Source: Paraburkholderia bannensis NBRC 103871
GTDB taxonomy: Bacteria > Pseudomonadota > Gammaproteobacteria > Burkholderiales > Burkholderiaceae
Direction of reading: 5' to 3'
Assembly: GCF_000685015.1 (NCBI RefSeq)
Contig: NZ_BAYA01000005.1
Span: 186,001-250,000 of the forward strand
DNA: 64,000 nucleotides
In this document: piece after piece, positions 35,930-44,283 of the stretch
Layout of the letters: each line of letters starts with the position of its first letter
Position numbering within the stretch: position 1 is the first letter of the stretch
Made by a program: the position numbers and the translations under genes
Notes under the pieces: model-generated
Database searches by the model: none
What the model was told of the DNA's origin: nothing
Seen by the model: only the letters and a program-made list of their open reading frames with translations

Positions 35930-36685
35930 TCAACCCGCCACTGATGCCTCCAGCCGGTCGAGCAAGACCGCACGCAACGGGTGGCCGGTCAGGTCATCGC
36001 GCCGCCTCGGATGCGCCGCGCCGACTTCGAATACATGGCTCACCGGCTGCCGCGCAGCGTCATTCGCGGGCTCCAGCAACACAATGCGGTCGGCCAGAAA
36101 GAGCGCTTCGTCGATATCGTGCGTGACGACGAGCGCCGCCATGCGATGCGCCTCGACAAGCGTGAGCAGCAATTGCTGCAAGCGCATGCGCGTCATCGCA
36201 TCCACGGCGCTGAACGGCTCATCGAGCAGCAGCAGGCGCGGCTGCGCAAACAGTCCTCGCGCAATCGCCACGCGCTGCGCCATGCCGCCCGATAGATGCT
36301 TGGGCCAGCGCGCGCCATCGTCGGCACGCAGGCCCACCTCGTCGAGCAGCGTCTGGGCGCGCGCAAGCGCCGCGCCGCTCGCACGCTGGGGAAACGTAAT
36401 GTTGTCCGCCACGCGCAGCCACGGCAGCAGACGCGGCTCCTGAAAAATCACGCCTGCCAGCGGCGAAGGCCCATGCTGCACGACGCCGTCGATCGCAACG
36501 CGCCCCATAAAATCGCGATCCAGTCCCGCCGCGATGCGCAGCAGCGTGCTCTTGCCGCAACCGCTCGGGCCCAGCAACGCCGTGATCTGCCCCGGCGCGA
36601 GCGCAAGGCGCAGGTTGTCCAGAATCGTGCGCTCGCCATAGTGCTTGGCGCGAATATCGAGTTCGAGTAATGCCGCCTGCGTCAT
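35930..36685 (-). CDS. Sulfonate-type ABC transporter ATP-binding protein
   Basis: 251 aa. Walker A GPSGCGKST, signature LSGGMAQRVAIARGL, Walker B LLLLDEPFSAVD and switch His in VVTHDIDEA are all intact. Belongs to the NitT/TauT/SsuB family. It overlaps the permease gene by 4 nt (ATGA). With the permease and binding protein it forms a complete importer for alkanesulfonates or sulfate esters, next to sulfur oxidases. Confidence 0.92.
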   Translation of the reverse strand: MTQAALLELDIRAKHYGERTILDNLRLALAPGQITALLGPSGCGKSTLLRIAAGLDRDFMGRVAIDGVVQHGPSPLAGVIFQEPRLLPWLRVADNITFPQRASGAALARAQTLLDEVGLRADDGARWPKHLSGGMAQRVAIARGLFAQPRLLLLDEPFSAVDAMTRMRLQQLLLTLVEAHRMAALVVTHDIDEALFLADRIVLLEPANDAARQPVSHVFEVGAAHPRRRDDLTGHPLRAVLLDRLEASVAG

Positions 36686-37590
36686 GCGCGTTCTCCTTCC
36701 CCAGCGGTGTCGCGCCAGGCCAGCACGCGCGCTTCGAGCGCACGCATCGCGCTATCCGTCAGCTTGCCGAGCAGGCCCAGCAGAATAATGGCGCCGAATA
36801 CGATATCCGGCCGCCCCGTTTCGCGTCCATCGCTAAGCAGATAGCCGAGTCCGCGCGTGGCGGCAATCAGTTCAGCGGCGACGACAAACATCCATGACAC
36901 CGCGAGGCCCGTGCGCAAGCCCGTGAATATCTGCGGCAACGCAGCGGGCAACAGAATGCGCAGAAATAACCGCCACGGCGGCAGACGATAGATTGCCCCC
37001 AGTTCCACGAGCTTGCGGTCGACGTTGCGAATGCCGGACACCACGCTCAGATGCACGGGAAAGAATGCCCCGATGGCGACGAGCGTGATCTTGGGTGCTT
37101 CGTCAATGCCCATCCACAGCAGCAGCACCGGCACCCATGCGAGCGAGGGGATCGCGCGCAGCGCCTGAAAACTGGGGTCGAGCAATGCGTCGAGGCGACG
37201 GCTCAAGCCCATTGCCGCGCCGATTGCGATGGCCAGCGCCGCGCCGCAGCCAAAGCCCACTGCCACGCGCGCCGTGCTGGCCGCTATATGGCGCATCAAA
37301 TGCGCGCTGCCCAATTGCCAGAGCGCTTCGAATATCGAAGACGGTGCAGGCACGAGGTTGGCGGGCAACACCTGCGCGCGCACCAGTACTTCTATAGCCA
37401 GCAGAAAAGCGACGGGCAGCAAGGCGCCGGCGATGCGCCAGCCGCGCGGCAAGGATGACGACGCCCTCGCAACCGGTTCGCGCACGCCTTCCTGCGCAAC
37501 TTCCCGCACCACTTCCCGCACTGCGCGCGAATCGGCGTTTGCGTCCAATGCAGGCCGTAGCGCCCGCACGGCGGTTTCATCGGCTCCCAT
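36682..37590 (-). CDS. Sulfonate-type ABC transporter permease
   Basis: 302 aa SsuC/TauC-like permease with six membrane helices and the EAA loop ELGAIYRLPPWRLFLRILLP for ATPase contact. A 55-residue N-terminal cytoplasmic extension rich in charged residues precedes helix 1 and is longer than usual. Located between the binding protein (12 nt upstream) and the ATPase (4-nt overlap). Confidence 0.92.
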   Translation of the reverse strand: MGADETAVRALRPALDANADSRAVREVVREVAQEGVREPVARASSSLPRGWRIAGALLPVAFLLAIEVLVRAQVLPANLVPAPSSIFEALWQLGSAHLMRHIAASTARVAVGFGCGAALAIAIGAAMGLSRRLDALLDPSFQALRAIPSLAWVPVLLLWMGIDEAPKITLVAIGAFFPVHLSVVSGIRNVDRKLVELGAIYRLPPWRLFLRILLPAALPQIFTGLRTGLAVSWMFVVAAELIAATRGLGYLLSDGRETGRPDIVFGAIILLGLLGKLTDSAMRALEARVLAWRDTAGEGERA

Positions 37591-37602
37591 CGCCCCGCTC
37601 CT

Positions 37603-38607
37603 TTACTGACGCTGCGCTGCAGCCAGCGCCGATTGTGCGGATTGCACATCGATCAGCGACTCGATCACCCGGTTCAGGTCGGTGCCAGGTTTCACGAGCT
37701 GTTCCTGCGCAAGAATCGGTGCAGCGGCTTCAAGCGCCTTGATCTGCGTTTCGCCGGGCTCCGGCTGGCTGAAATCGTTGCGGCTCAATTGCAGCTTCGC
37801 CACCGCGAGCGACACCTTCGAATCCTCCGAGACAATCTGTGCCGCCTCGTCCGGATGCGCCCCGATCCAGGCACGCGCACGCTCATACACCTTCAGCACG
37901 CGCGTCACCGCGTCGGGATATTGCCTCAGGAAATCTTCGCGAACGTTCAGGAATCCCCAGGTATTGAAATCGACGTTGCGATAGAGCAGGCGCGCGCCGT
38001 TGTCGATCTGCGCGGCAGCCATGTGCGGGTCGAGCCCTGCCCACGCATCGACTTGCCCGTTGACGAGCGCCGTACGGCCATCGGGATGCTGGAGATTGAC
38101 GATCTCCACGTCGTCGCGCGACAGCCCCGCCGTATGCAGCGCGCGCAGCGTGAAGAGATAAGGGTCGGTGCCCTTGGTCGCCGCGATTTTCTTGCCCTTG
38201 AGATCGGCCAGCGTCTTGATCGGCGAGTCCTTGCGCACGACCAGCGCAGTCCATTCAGGACGCGAGAAGATATAGACCGTCTTGATGGGATTGCCATTGG
38301 CCTTGGCCAGCACCGCTGCAAGCCCTGCCGTCGAACCGATATCGATTGCACCGCTATTCAGGTACTCCAGCGCGCGGTTGCTGCCCAGGCTCAGCACCCA
38401 GCGCACCTGCGTATGCTCCGGCGCAAATGCTTGTTCGAGCCAGCCATTGCGCTTGATGACGAGGCTTTCCGGCGAATAGTAGGCGTAGTCGAGCTTGATT
38501 TCCGCAGGCGCGGCGCCCGCGGCCCACGCGGAAACAGCAGGCGCGATCAGCAACGCGAACGCGGCGATTCGACGCCATAGCGCCGGTTTGGTCGTTTGGT
38601 TTTCCAT
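37603..38607 (-). CDS. Aliphatic sulfonate ABC transporter substrate-binding protein
   Basis: 334 aa SsuA-type. Signal peptide ends near VSAWAAG (about residue 30). Binding motifs: LDYAYYSPESLVIKRNGW, GSNRALEYLNSGAIDIGST, KGKKIAATKGTDPYLFTLRA. First gene of the three-gene ssu-type operon, divergent from the flavin oxidase operon with a shared control region containing an inverted repeat. ATG 38607 has AAAGGA upstream. Confidence 0.92.
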   Translation of the reverse strand: MENQTTKPALWRRIAAFALLIAPAVSAWAAGAAPAEIKLDYAYYSPESLVIKRNGWLEQAFAPEHTQVRWVLSLGSNRALEYLNSGAIDIGSTAGLAAVLAKANGNPIKTVYIFSRPEWTALVVRKDSPIKTLADLKGKKIAATKGTDPYLFTLRALHTAGLSRDDVEIVNLQHPDGRTALVNGQVDAWAGLDPHMAAAQIDNGARLLYRNVDFNTWGFLNVREDFLRQYPDAVTRVLKVYERARAWIGAHPDEAAQIVSEDSKVSLAVAKLQLSRNDFSQPEPGETQIKALEAAAPILAQEQLVKPGTDLNRVIESLIDVQSAQSALAAAQRQ

Positions 38608-38796
38608 CTGTTTTCCTTTTGTTATGCGTAGCGTATTGGGCGGCATGACCGCGCAATCTCCGAGCTTAGAAAAATCCGCGCTCGAACAGAACCAAGATTC
38701 GCTCACATGGAAAGCAGGGAAAGCGATATTCGACCAGAGCGTAAGTACAGCGCGCAGACATTCACGGCGCTTCAAGTCCGCTAATCGATAGCGCCG

Positions 38797-38819
38797 ATAA
38801 CGTTTCGAGAATCCGTTAT
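38797..38819. promoter_or_regulatory. Candidate sulfur-regulon operator
   Basis: ATAACG-N11-CGTTAT, perfect 6-bp arms with LysR-like spacing. Continuing on, CGTTATTGG is the complement of CCAATAACG at 45158-45166 upstream of the sulfate-binding gene, so the element recurs before two sulfur operons. CysB/SsuR-type binding is inferred. Confidence 0.45.
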
Positions 38820-38873
38820 TGGAACGCTGCGGCACGCCTTTCTATACTCGTCGCTCACGCCATCGGAGGCCGC

Positions 38874-38924
38874 TTGTGGCCGCGAATTTGGCCGCGACCC
38901 TGGCCGCGATTCTGGCCACCACTC
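38874..38924 (+). repeat. 12-nt tandem repeat (about 4 copies) forming a possible WPR-rich leader ORF
   Basis: From 38877 the unit TGGCCGCGANNN recurs at 38877, 38889 and 38901, with a diverged fourth copy at 38913. Read from TTG 38874 it gives W-P-R-x repeats (WPRIWPRPWPRFWPP). GGAGG ends 4 nt before the TTG. The frame continues into the oxidase start region. Real translation is unproven. Confidence 0.6.
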
Positions 38925-38961
38925 CGTCTCCATCGACGAAGCACGCAGAGAGGAAGACAGC

Positions 38962-40209
38962 ATGACTGCAACCCGACCCGACGACATCGCACTATCCACG
39001 GGCACCGATTACGAGACCCTCGCGGCCCGCTTCCGGCCGATCTTCGCGCAGATCGCCAGCGGCGCGGCGCAACGCGACCGCGAACGCATCCTGCCGCACG
39101 ACGCCATCGCTGCGCTCAAGGCCGCCGGTTTCGGCGCGGTGCGCATTCCCGTTCAATATGGCGGCGCGGGGGCGTCGATTCCGCAACTGTTCCGCCTGCT
39201 GATCGAACTGGCCGCCGCCGATTCGAACCTCCCGCAAGCGTTGCGCGCGCATTTCGCATTTGTGGAAGACTGGCTCAACGCACCGCCCGACGCCGACCAG
39301 CGCGCCTGGTTCGACCGCTTCGCGAGCGGCCAGATCGTGGGCAGCGCATGGTCGGAAGTGGGCGACGTGGCAGTCGGCCAGACAAAGACCAAAGTGGCGC
39401 AGCGCGACGGCCGCTTTGTCGTCAATGGTTCGAAGTACTACAGTACCGGCACGATCTACGCCGAGTGGATCGACGTCTACGCGCAGCGCGCGGAAGACGG
39501 CAGCGACGTGATCGCCGCCGTCAGCACGCAGCAAAGCGGCGTCGTGCGCGAGGACGACTGGGACGGCTTCGGGCAGACCACCACCGGCAGCGGCACCACC
39601 GTGTTCAACGACGCCGTGGTCGAAGCGCGCAACATCATCGACTTTTCGCGCCGCTTCAAATACCAGACCGCGTTCTATCAACTCTTTCACGTCGCCACGC
39701 TCGCGGGCATTGCCGAAGCCGTGAAGCGCGACGCCGCCACGCTGGTGCGCAACCGCACGCGCGTCTATAGCCACGGCAACGCGCCCCACGTAAGCGAGGA
39801 CGCGCAGATCCAGCAGGTAGTGGGCGAAATCGCCTCGTGGGCCTATGCCGCCGAAGCGGTCGCGCTGCAATCCGCTGAACCCGCGCAACGCGCCTACGTG
39901 GCCCGCTTCGGCGGCAATGACGCGGTCGAACACGCCGCCAACGTCGACGCGGAAATCGCCTCGGCGCAAAGCCAGCTCGTTGCCTCGGAACTCGCCCTGC
40001 GCGCGGCGACGCATCTATTCGATGCGCTGGGCGCGTCGGCCATCAGCAAGCGCCTCGGGCTCGACCGCCACTGGCGCAACGCACGCACCGTCTCGTCGCA
40101 CAATCCGCTCGTCTACAAGGCGCGCATCGTCGGCGACTGGGCCATCAACGGCACCGAGCCGCCATTCGTCTGGCAGATCGGCAACGGCCCCGGCCGTGGG
40201 AGCAAGTGA
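38962..40209 (+). CDS. DszC/SfnB-type flavin monooxygenase (acyl-CoA dehydrogenase fold)
   Basis: 415 aa with acyl-CoA dehydrogenase fold but sulfur-assimilation subfamily features. WSEVGDVAVGQTKTKV and GSKYYSTGTIYAEW resemble DszC/SfnB; the C-terminal LDRHWRNARTVSSHNP is the conserved signature, also present in the 46456-47685 protein. Such enzymes use reduced flavin and O2 on sulfones, sulfonates or thiophenes. GAGAGGAAG precedes ATG 38962. It is followed by an LLM monooxygenase 5 nt later, so the pair probably act on one organosulfur compound. Confidence 0.9.
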   Translation: MTATRPDDIALSTGTDYETLAARFRPIFAQIASGAAQRDRERILPHDAIAALKAAGFGAVRIPVQYGGAGASIPQLFRLLIELAAADSNLPQALRAHFAFVEDWLNAPPDADQRAWFDRFASGQIVGSAWSEVGDVAVGQTKTKVAQRDGRFVVNGSKYYSTGTIYAEWIDVYAQRAEDGSDVIAAVSTQQSGVVREDDWDGFGQTTTGSGTTVFNDAVVEARNIIDFSRRFKYQTAFYQLFHVATLAGIAEAVKRDAATLVRNRTRVYSHGNAPHVSEDAQIQQVVGEIASWAYAAEAVALQSAEPAQRAYVARFGGNDAVEHAANVDAEIASAQSQLVASELALRAATHLFDALGASAISKRLGLDRHWRNARTVSSHNPLVYKARIVGDWAINGTEPPFVWQIGNGPGRGSK

Positions 40210-40214
40210 GCGCC

Positions 40215-41642
40215 ATGAGCAAGACCATTCGTTTTAACGCCTTCGAAATGAATTGCGTGGGCCATCAGTCGCCCGGCTTGTGGCGCCATCCGCGCGATCG
40301 TTCGTGGCAGTACAAGGATCTCGAATACTGGACGGATCTGGCGAAGATTCTCGAACGGGGCATCTTCGACGCCATCTTCATCGCCGACGTGATCGGTTAT
40401 TACGATGTCTACAAGGGCGGCAATTATCACGCGCTGCATCAGGCCGCGCAGATTCCCGTGAACGATCCGCTCCAGCTTGCCGCGCCGCTCGCGCTGGCGA
40501 CCGAGCACCTGGGCATTGGCATCACGGCGTCGACGAGCTTCGAGCATCCGTACACCTTCGCGCGCCGCCTCTCCACCGCCGATCATCACACCAAGGGGCG
40601 GCTCGCGTGGAACGTGGTGACGTCCTATCTGGAAAGCGGCGCGAAGAACGTCGGCCAGGGCGGCCTGGCCGACCACAACAACCGCTACGAAGTCGCCGCC
40701 GAGTACGTGGAAGTGCTCTACAAGCTCTTCGAAGGCAGCTGGGAAGACGGCGCGGTCGTGCGCGACCGTGAGAAAGGCGTGTTCACGCACCCGGAAAAGG
40801 TGCATGAGATCGGCCACAAGGGCAAATACTTCGACGTCCCAGGTTATCACCTGTGCGAACCTTCGCCGCAACGCACGCCGGTGCTGTTCCAGGCGGGCGC
40901 ATCGGGGCCCGGCAAGACCTTCGCGGCGCAGCACGCGGAATGCGTGTTCGTCGCCGCGCCCACGCAGACGCTGCTGCGCGACTACGTGGCCGAGGTGCGC
41001 CGCCAGGCCGCGCTCGCGGGCCGCGATCCGCGCAAGCTGCTGATCTACAACCTGGTGACGGTGATCGTCGACGAAACCGACGAAAAGGCCCAGGCGAAGT
41101 TCGAGGAGTACCAGCGCTACGTGTCCTATGACGGCTCGCTCGTCTTCATGTCGGGCTGGACTGGCATCGACTTCGGCCAGTACCTGCCGACCGACACGGT
41201 GCGCCGCGTGCAAACCAATGCGATCGTCTCCGCCGTCGAGCACCTTGCAGGCGGCGACAAGGCGTGGACTATCGAAGAACTCGCGCGCTGGGGCGGCGTA
41301 GGCGGCCTGGGGCCGGTTTTCGTGGGCTCGCCCGCGACGGTCGCCGACATCCTGCAACAGTGGGTCGAGCATACCGACGTCGACGGCTTCAATCTGGCCT
41401 ATGCGATCGCGCACGAGACCTTCGAAGACGTCGTCGAACATCTTGTGCCCGAATTGCAGCGCCGCGGCGTCTATGCGCGCGAGTACGCACCCGGCACCCT
41501 GCGAGAAAAGCTCTTCGGCAACGGCCCAACACTGCCCGAGAACCACCCGGCCGCACACTACCGCGACATCGAACGCGTGAAACGCGAAGCCGCCCAAGCC
41601 ACGCAAGCCGCGGAAACCACCGAACCGGTAGAGACCGCCTGA
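40215..41642 (+). CDS. LLM-class flavin monooxygenase (NtaA/SnaA/DszA type)
   Basis: 475 aa bacterial luciferase-like monooxygenase. Family landmarks: FNAFEMNCVGHQSPGLWRHP at the N-terminus, TKGRLAWNVVTSYLESGAKN for FMN, and PVLFQAGASGPGKTFAAQHAE. Needs FMNH2 from a reductase that is not adjacent. Probably desulfonates or oxidises the substrate of the preceding oxidase. ATG 40215 is preferred over GTG 40206, which overlaps the preceding stop. An APC permease follows after a hairpin. Confidence 0.92.
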   Translation: MSKTIRFNAFEMNCVGHQSPGLWRHPRDRSWQYKDLEYWTDLAKILERGIFDAIFIADVIGYYDVYKGGNYHALHQAAQIPVNDPLQLAAPLALATEHLGIGITASTSFEHPYTFARRLSTADHHTKGRLAWNVVTSYLESGAKNVGQGGLADHNNRYEVAAEYVEVLYKLFEGSWEDGAVVRDREKGVFTHPEKVHEIGHKGKYFDVPGYHLCEPSPQRTPVLFQAGASGPGKTFAAQHAECVFVAAPTQTLLRDYVAEVRRQAALAGRDPRKLLIYNLVTVIVDETDEKAQAKFEEYQRYVSYDGSLVFMSGWTGIDFGQYLPTDTVRRVQTNAIVSAVEHLAGGDKAWTIEELARWGGVGGLGPVFVGSPATVADILQQWVEHTDVDGFNLAYAIAHETFEDVVEHLVPELQRRGVYAREYAPGTLREKLFGNGPTLPENHPAAHYRDIERVKREAAQATQAAETTEPVETA

Positions 41643-41651
41643 CCGTACCCA

Positions 41652-41675
41652 CCCGCGCCGCCCAACCGGCGCGGG
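41652..41675 (+). terminator. Intercistronic hairpin between LLM oxidase and permease genes
   Basis: CCCGCGCCG-CCCAAC-CGGCGCGGG, a perfect 9-bp stem without a T run, 10 nt after the LLM stop codon and 37 nt before the APC start. More likely an mRNA-stabilising or attenuating hairpin than a full terminator. Confidence 0.45.
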
Positions 41676-41712
41676 AATCGTCTTCCCGTTACTTCATTCC
41701 CGGACACCCATC

Positions 41713-43188
41713 ATGACCGACCTCGCCGCCCAGGCGGGAGACGGCGGCGCCCTGCGGCGCGGCTATCTTTCGCTATCCGAATTAATTGCTCAGTCTATTG
41801 GACTTGTCGGCGCCGCCGGTGGCGCAGGGCTGCTGATTCCAGCGGTCTTCGCCACCGCTGGCAACGGCACCTGGCTCGCCTATCTGCTCGCCACCATCGG
41901 CCTGTTGTTCGCCTCGTGGAGCATCACGCAGTTCGCCAAACGCACTGCATCGCCGGGCGCGCTCTATACCTATGCCGCCCGCGGCCTGGGCCCCATCTGG
42001 GGCGTGATTGCGGGCTGGTCGTTGCTGATCGCCTATGGCGTCGGCGCAGCGGGCATCCTGCAAGGCACCGTCAATGAAGTGGTCGTGTTGTTCAAGGACA
42101 TCGGCGTGGGCGCGGCGGGCACTGGCGTCATCGCGTCAGTTTCGATCACCGTGGCCGTTACGATTGGCGCATGGTTCATTACCTGGCGCGACATTCGCCT
42201 GTCCACGCGCACCACGCTCTGGATCGAGCTGAGCACCGTCGTGCTGATCCTGTTCGTGATCGGCGCGGCGCTGTTCCTGCACCATCGCTGGGTCGATCCG
42301 CAGCAGCTTGCGCTGGCCGCCGTCAAGCCCGACCAGTTGCGCCTGGGCATGGTGCTCGCGTTCTTCAGCTTCACGGGCTTTGAAAGCGTCACCGCGCTGG
42401 GCGTCGAAGCGCGCGAGCCGTTCCGCCTGATTCCGCGCGCCGTCATCGTCAGCATTCTCGGGCCTGCAGCGCTCTTTCTCGCGGCCTCGTACGGGCTGGT
42501 CGCGTTGTTCCAGGGTGCGGCCACGCCGCTCGACCAGGCCAATGCCCCGCTTTCGGCCGTGGCGCACGGCATCCATCTTGGCGCACTTGGCGTGCTTATC
42601 GATGCGGGCGTGGCGCTGAGCTTCTTTGCTGCGTTCTTCTCCTCGATCAACGCGGCCGCGCGGCTGCTTTACACCTTCGCGCGTCAGGGCTTGCTGCACT
42701 CGGCAACGGGCCGTGCGCACGCGGGCAACGCCACGCCGCACGTAGCCGTCACGCTGATCGCCGTGCTTTCGCTGGTGGTGGGCGTGGTGTTTCAACTACG
42801 CGGCACGTCGCTGTTCGATGCTTACGGCTATCTGAGCACGATTGCGACGTTCGGCTTCCTGTTGACGTACGTGATCGTCGCGATTGCCGCGCCGGTCTTC
42901 CTGCGCCGCCGTGGCGAACTCAAGCCCCTGCACATTGCGATCAGCGTGATTGCCGTCGTGCTGATCGGCATTCCGTTTGTCGGCAGCATTTATCCTGCCG
43001 CGCCAGGCGCCTATGCCGTGCTCCCCTATGTGTTCGCGGCGCTGCTGGCTGCGGGCTTCGCGTGGTTCGTCGCACTGCGCATCGTTGCACCGCACCGGCT
43101 GCAAGACATCGAAGCCGAACTCTCGGACGATGGCGCAACGCAACGCGCCAACGCCGCGCCCGTGGGTCAAGCCGCTTCTGCCGCGTAG
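41713..43188 (+). CDS. APC-family amino acid/organic compound permease
   Basis: 491 aa, 12 membrane helices. Helix 1 has LIAQSIGLVGAAGGAGLLIP and helix 6 has FFSFTGFESVTALGVEARE, both standard APC signatures. Third gene after two flavin oxidases, so it may import the organosulfur compound they oxidise (inference). The C-terminus is hydrophilic. Substrate not determinable. Confidence 0.92.
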   Translation: MTDLAAQAGDGGALRRGYLSLSELIAQSIGLVGAAGGAGLLIPAVFATAGNGTWLAYLLATIGLLFASWSITQFAKRTASPGALYTYAARGLGPIWGVIAGWSLLIAYGVGAAGILQGTVNEVVVLFKDIGVGAAGTGVIASVSITVAVTIGAWFITWRDIRLSTRTTLWIELSTVVLILFVIGAALFLHHRWVDPQQLALAAVKPDQLRLGMVLAFFSFTGFESVTALGVEAREPFRLIPRAVIVSILGPAALFLAASYGLVALFQGAATPLDQANAPLSAVAHGIHLGALGVLIDAGVALSFFAAFFSSINAAARLLYTFARQGLLHSATGRAHAGNATPHVAVTLIAVLSLVVGVVFQLRGTSLFDAYGYLSTIATFGFLLTYVIVAIAAPVFLRRRGELKPLHIAISVIAVVLIGIPFVGSIYPAAPGAYAVLPYVFAALLAAGFAWFVALRIVAPHRLQDIEAELSDDGATQRANAAPVGQAASAA

Positions 43189-43208
43189 CGCTTCACCGAT
43201 TCACCGCT

Positions 43209-44216
43209 TCACGCGGCGATACGCGTTTCGTCTCGATCGACACATGCCTCGCGCACCTCATTCGCTGCGTCGAAGGGGTGCACGACGGCGTCGGTCGCCC
43301 GCCACGCAAACCGGCGCAGCAGTTCGCCATAGCCGCCGCGAATCACAAAATGCCCGCATTTATGGGCATATGCCTCGCGCCGCAGACGCCAGGCGCGCGG
43401 CAGGCAATACCACGGCAACGCGGGCAGATCGTGGTGGACGAGGTGATAGTTATTGTTGAGGAACAGCAGGCGCATGAGGAAACCCGCTTCGTTGATGACG
43501 ATACGCGCCTTCGGCTCGGGCGCGGCGCGATGCTCGTACAACGAGCGGATCGTCGCGAGCGACAGCGCGGGCCATGTGACGGCCAGCAGGTAATACCACC
43601 AGGGCACGCCAGCCCAGGCGTCCAGCACGTACAGGAGCGCGGCCACGCTGATCGCGTGCGCAATCCACATCGGCGCATAGCGGCGATCGCGATTGCGCAG
43701 CGCGTGCCACGCCGCGCCCAGCACAGCGGCGGCGCTCATCGGCGGCCCCACGATCATGCGGCCGACGAAACGCTTGCGCGCCTGCCACAACGCACGTCGC
43801 CACGCTGGCCAGCGCTGCCAGCGTCCGGCAGGCACATAATTGCTTTCGGGGTCGAGTCCGGGCAGCGTGAGCGCTTCATCGCGATGATGTTCGAGATGCG
43901 TGTCGCGATAGAGCGTATAAGGAAACCAGATCGCAAGCGGCGCATAACCCAGGCATTTATTTAGCCATGCCAGGCGTGTCGGGTGGCCATGCAGCAATTC
44001 GTGCTGCACCGACATATGCCACGTGCAGAGCAGCACGAAAAGCGGCGTCGCGCCCGCCAGCGAAATCACATGGCTGTGCAGCAACCCGATGGTCGCGCCC
44101 CAGCCGCCATAGACAGCGGCGATCAACAGCCACGTGGGCCATTCCGTGCGGGCCTTGAAGCTCGCTTCCAGCGCGGCGACATCGCGCGCGTGTTCGGCAT
44201 CGAAATATTCAGCCAT
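43209..44216 (-). CDS. Membrane fatty acid desaturase
   Basis: 335 aa. Three di-iron histidine boxes are visible: HELLHG (about 73), HLEHH (about 108) and HLVHHD (about 238), with 4-6 membrane helices between. Acts in the inner membrane with O2 and an electron donor. It is convergent with the APC permease gene (20 nt) and divergent from the PhnD-like gene with a 67-nt gap. The redox partner is not adjacent. Regiospecificity cannot be inferred. Confidence 0.92.
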   Translation of the reverse strand: MAEYFDAEHARDVAALEASFKARTEWPTWLLIAAVYGGWGATIGLLHSHVISLAGATPLFVLLCTWHMSVQHELLHGHPTRLAWLNKCLGYAPLAIWFPYTLYRDTHLEHHRDEALTLPGLDPESNYVPAGRWQRWPAWRRALWQARKRFVGRMIVGPPMSAAAVLGAAWHALRNRDRRYAPMWIAHAISVAALLYVLDAWAGVPWWYYLLAVTWPALSLATIRSLYEHRAAPEPKARIVINEAGFLMRLLFLNNNYHLVHHDLPALPWYCLPRAWRLRREAYAHKCGHFVIRGGYGELLRRFAWRATDAVVHPFDAANEVREACVDRDETRIAA

Positions 44217-44283
44217 GGTTCCCTGCGCGGGCTAATTCAGCTGCAATTGCCCTTGATTGCCTGCGTTTGTCTACACTGTCACG

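Larger units (their letters stand above)
38608..38961. promoter_or_regulatory. Control region between the ssu-type operon and the flavin oxidase operon
   Basis: 354 nt between divergent units. It holds the inverted repeat ATAACG-N11-CGTTAT at 38797-38819 and a 12-nt tandem repeat at 38877-38924 that reads as WPR-rich codons. A plausible promoter lies near 38840. Both operons should be switched on by sulfur limitation. Confidence 0.55.

Noticed and set aside
38874..39770. The WPR-repeat frame as a full-length protein
   Set aside because: Beyond the first about 20 codons it overlaps the oxidase gene out of frame with shadow-like Arg-rich sequence; only a short leader is plausible.
40113..41606. 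About 500-codon minus-strand frame opposite the LLM monooxygenase
   Set aside because: Shadow of a strongly supported gene; no ribosome site or domain.
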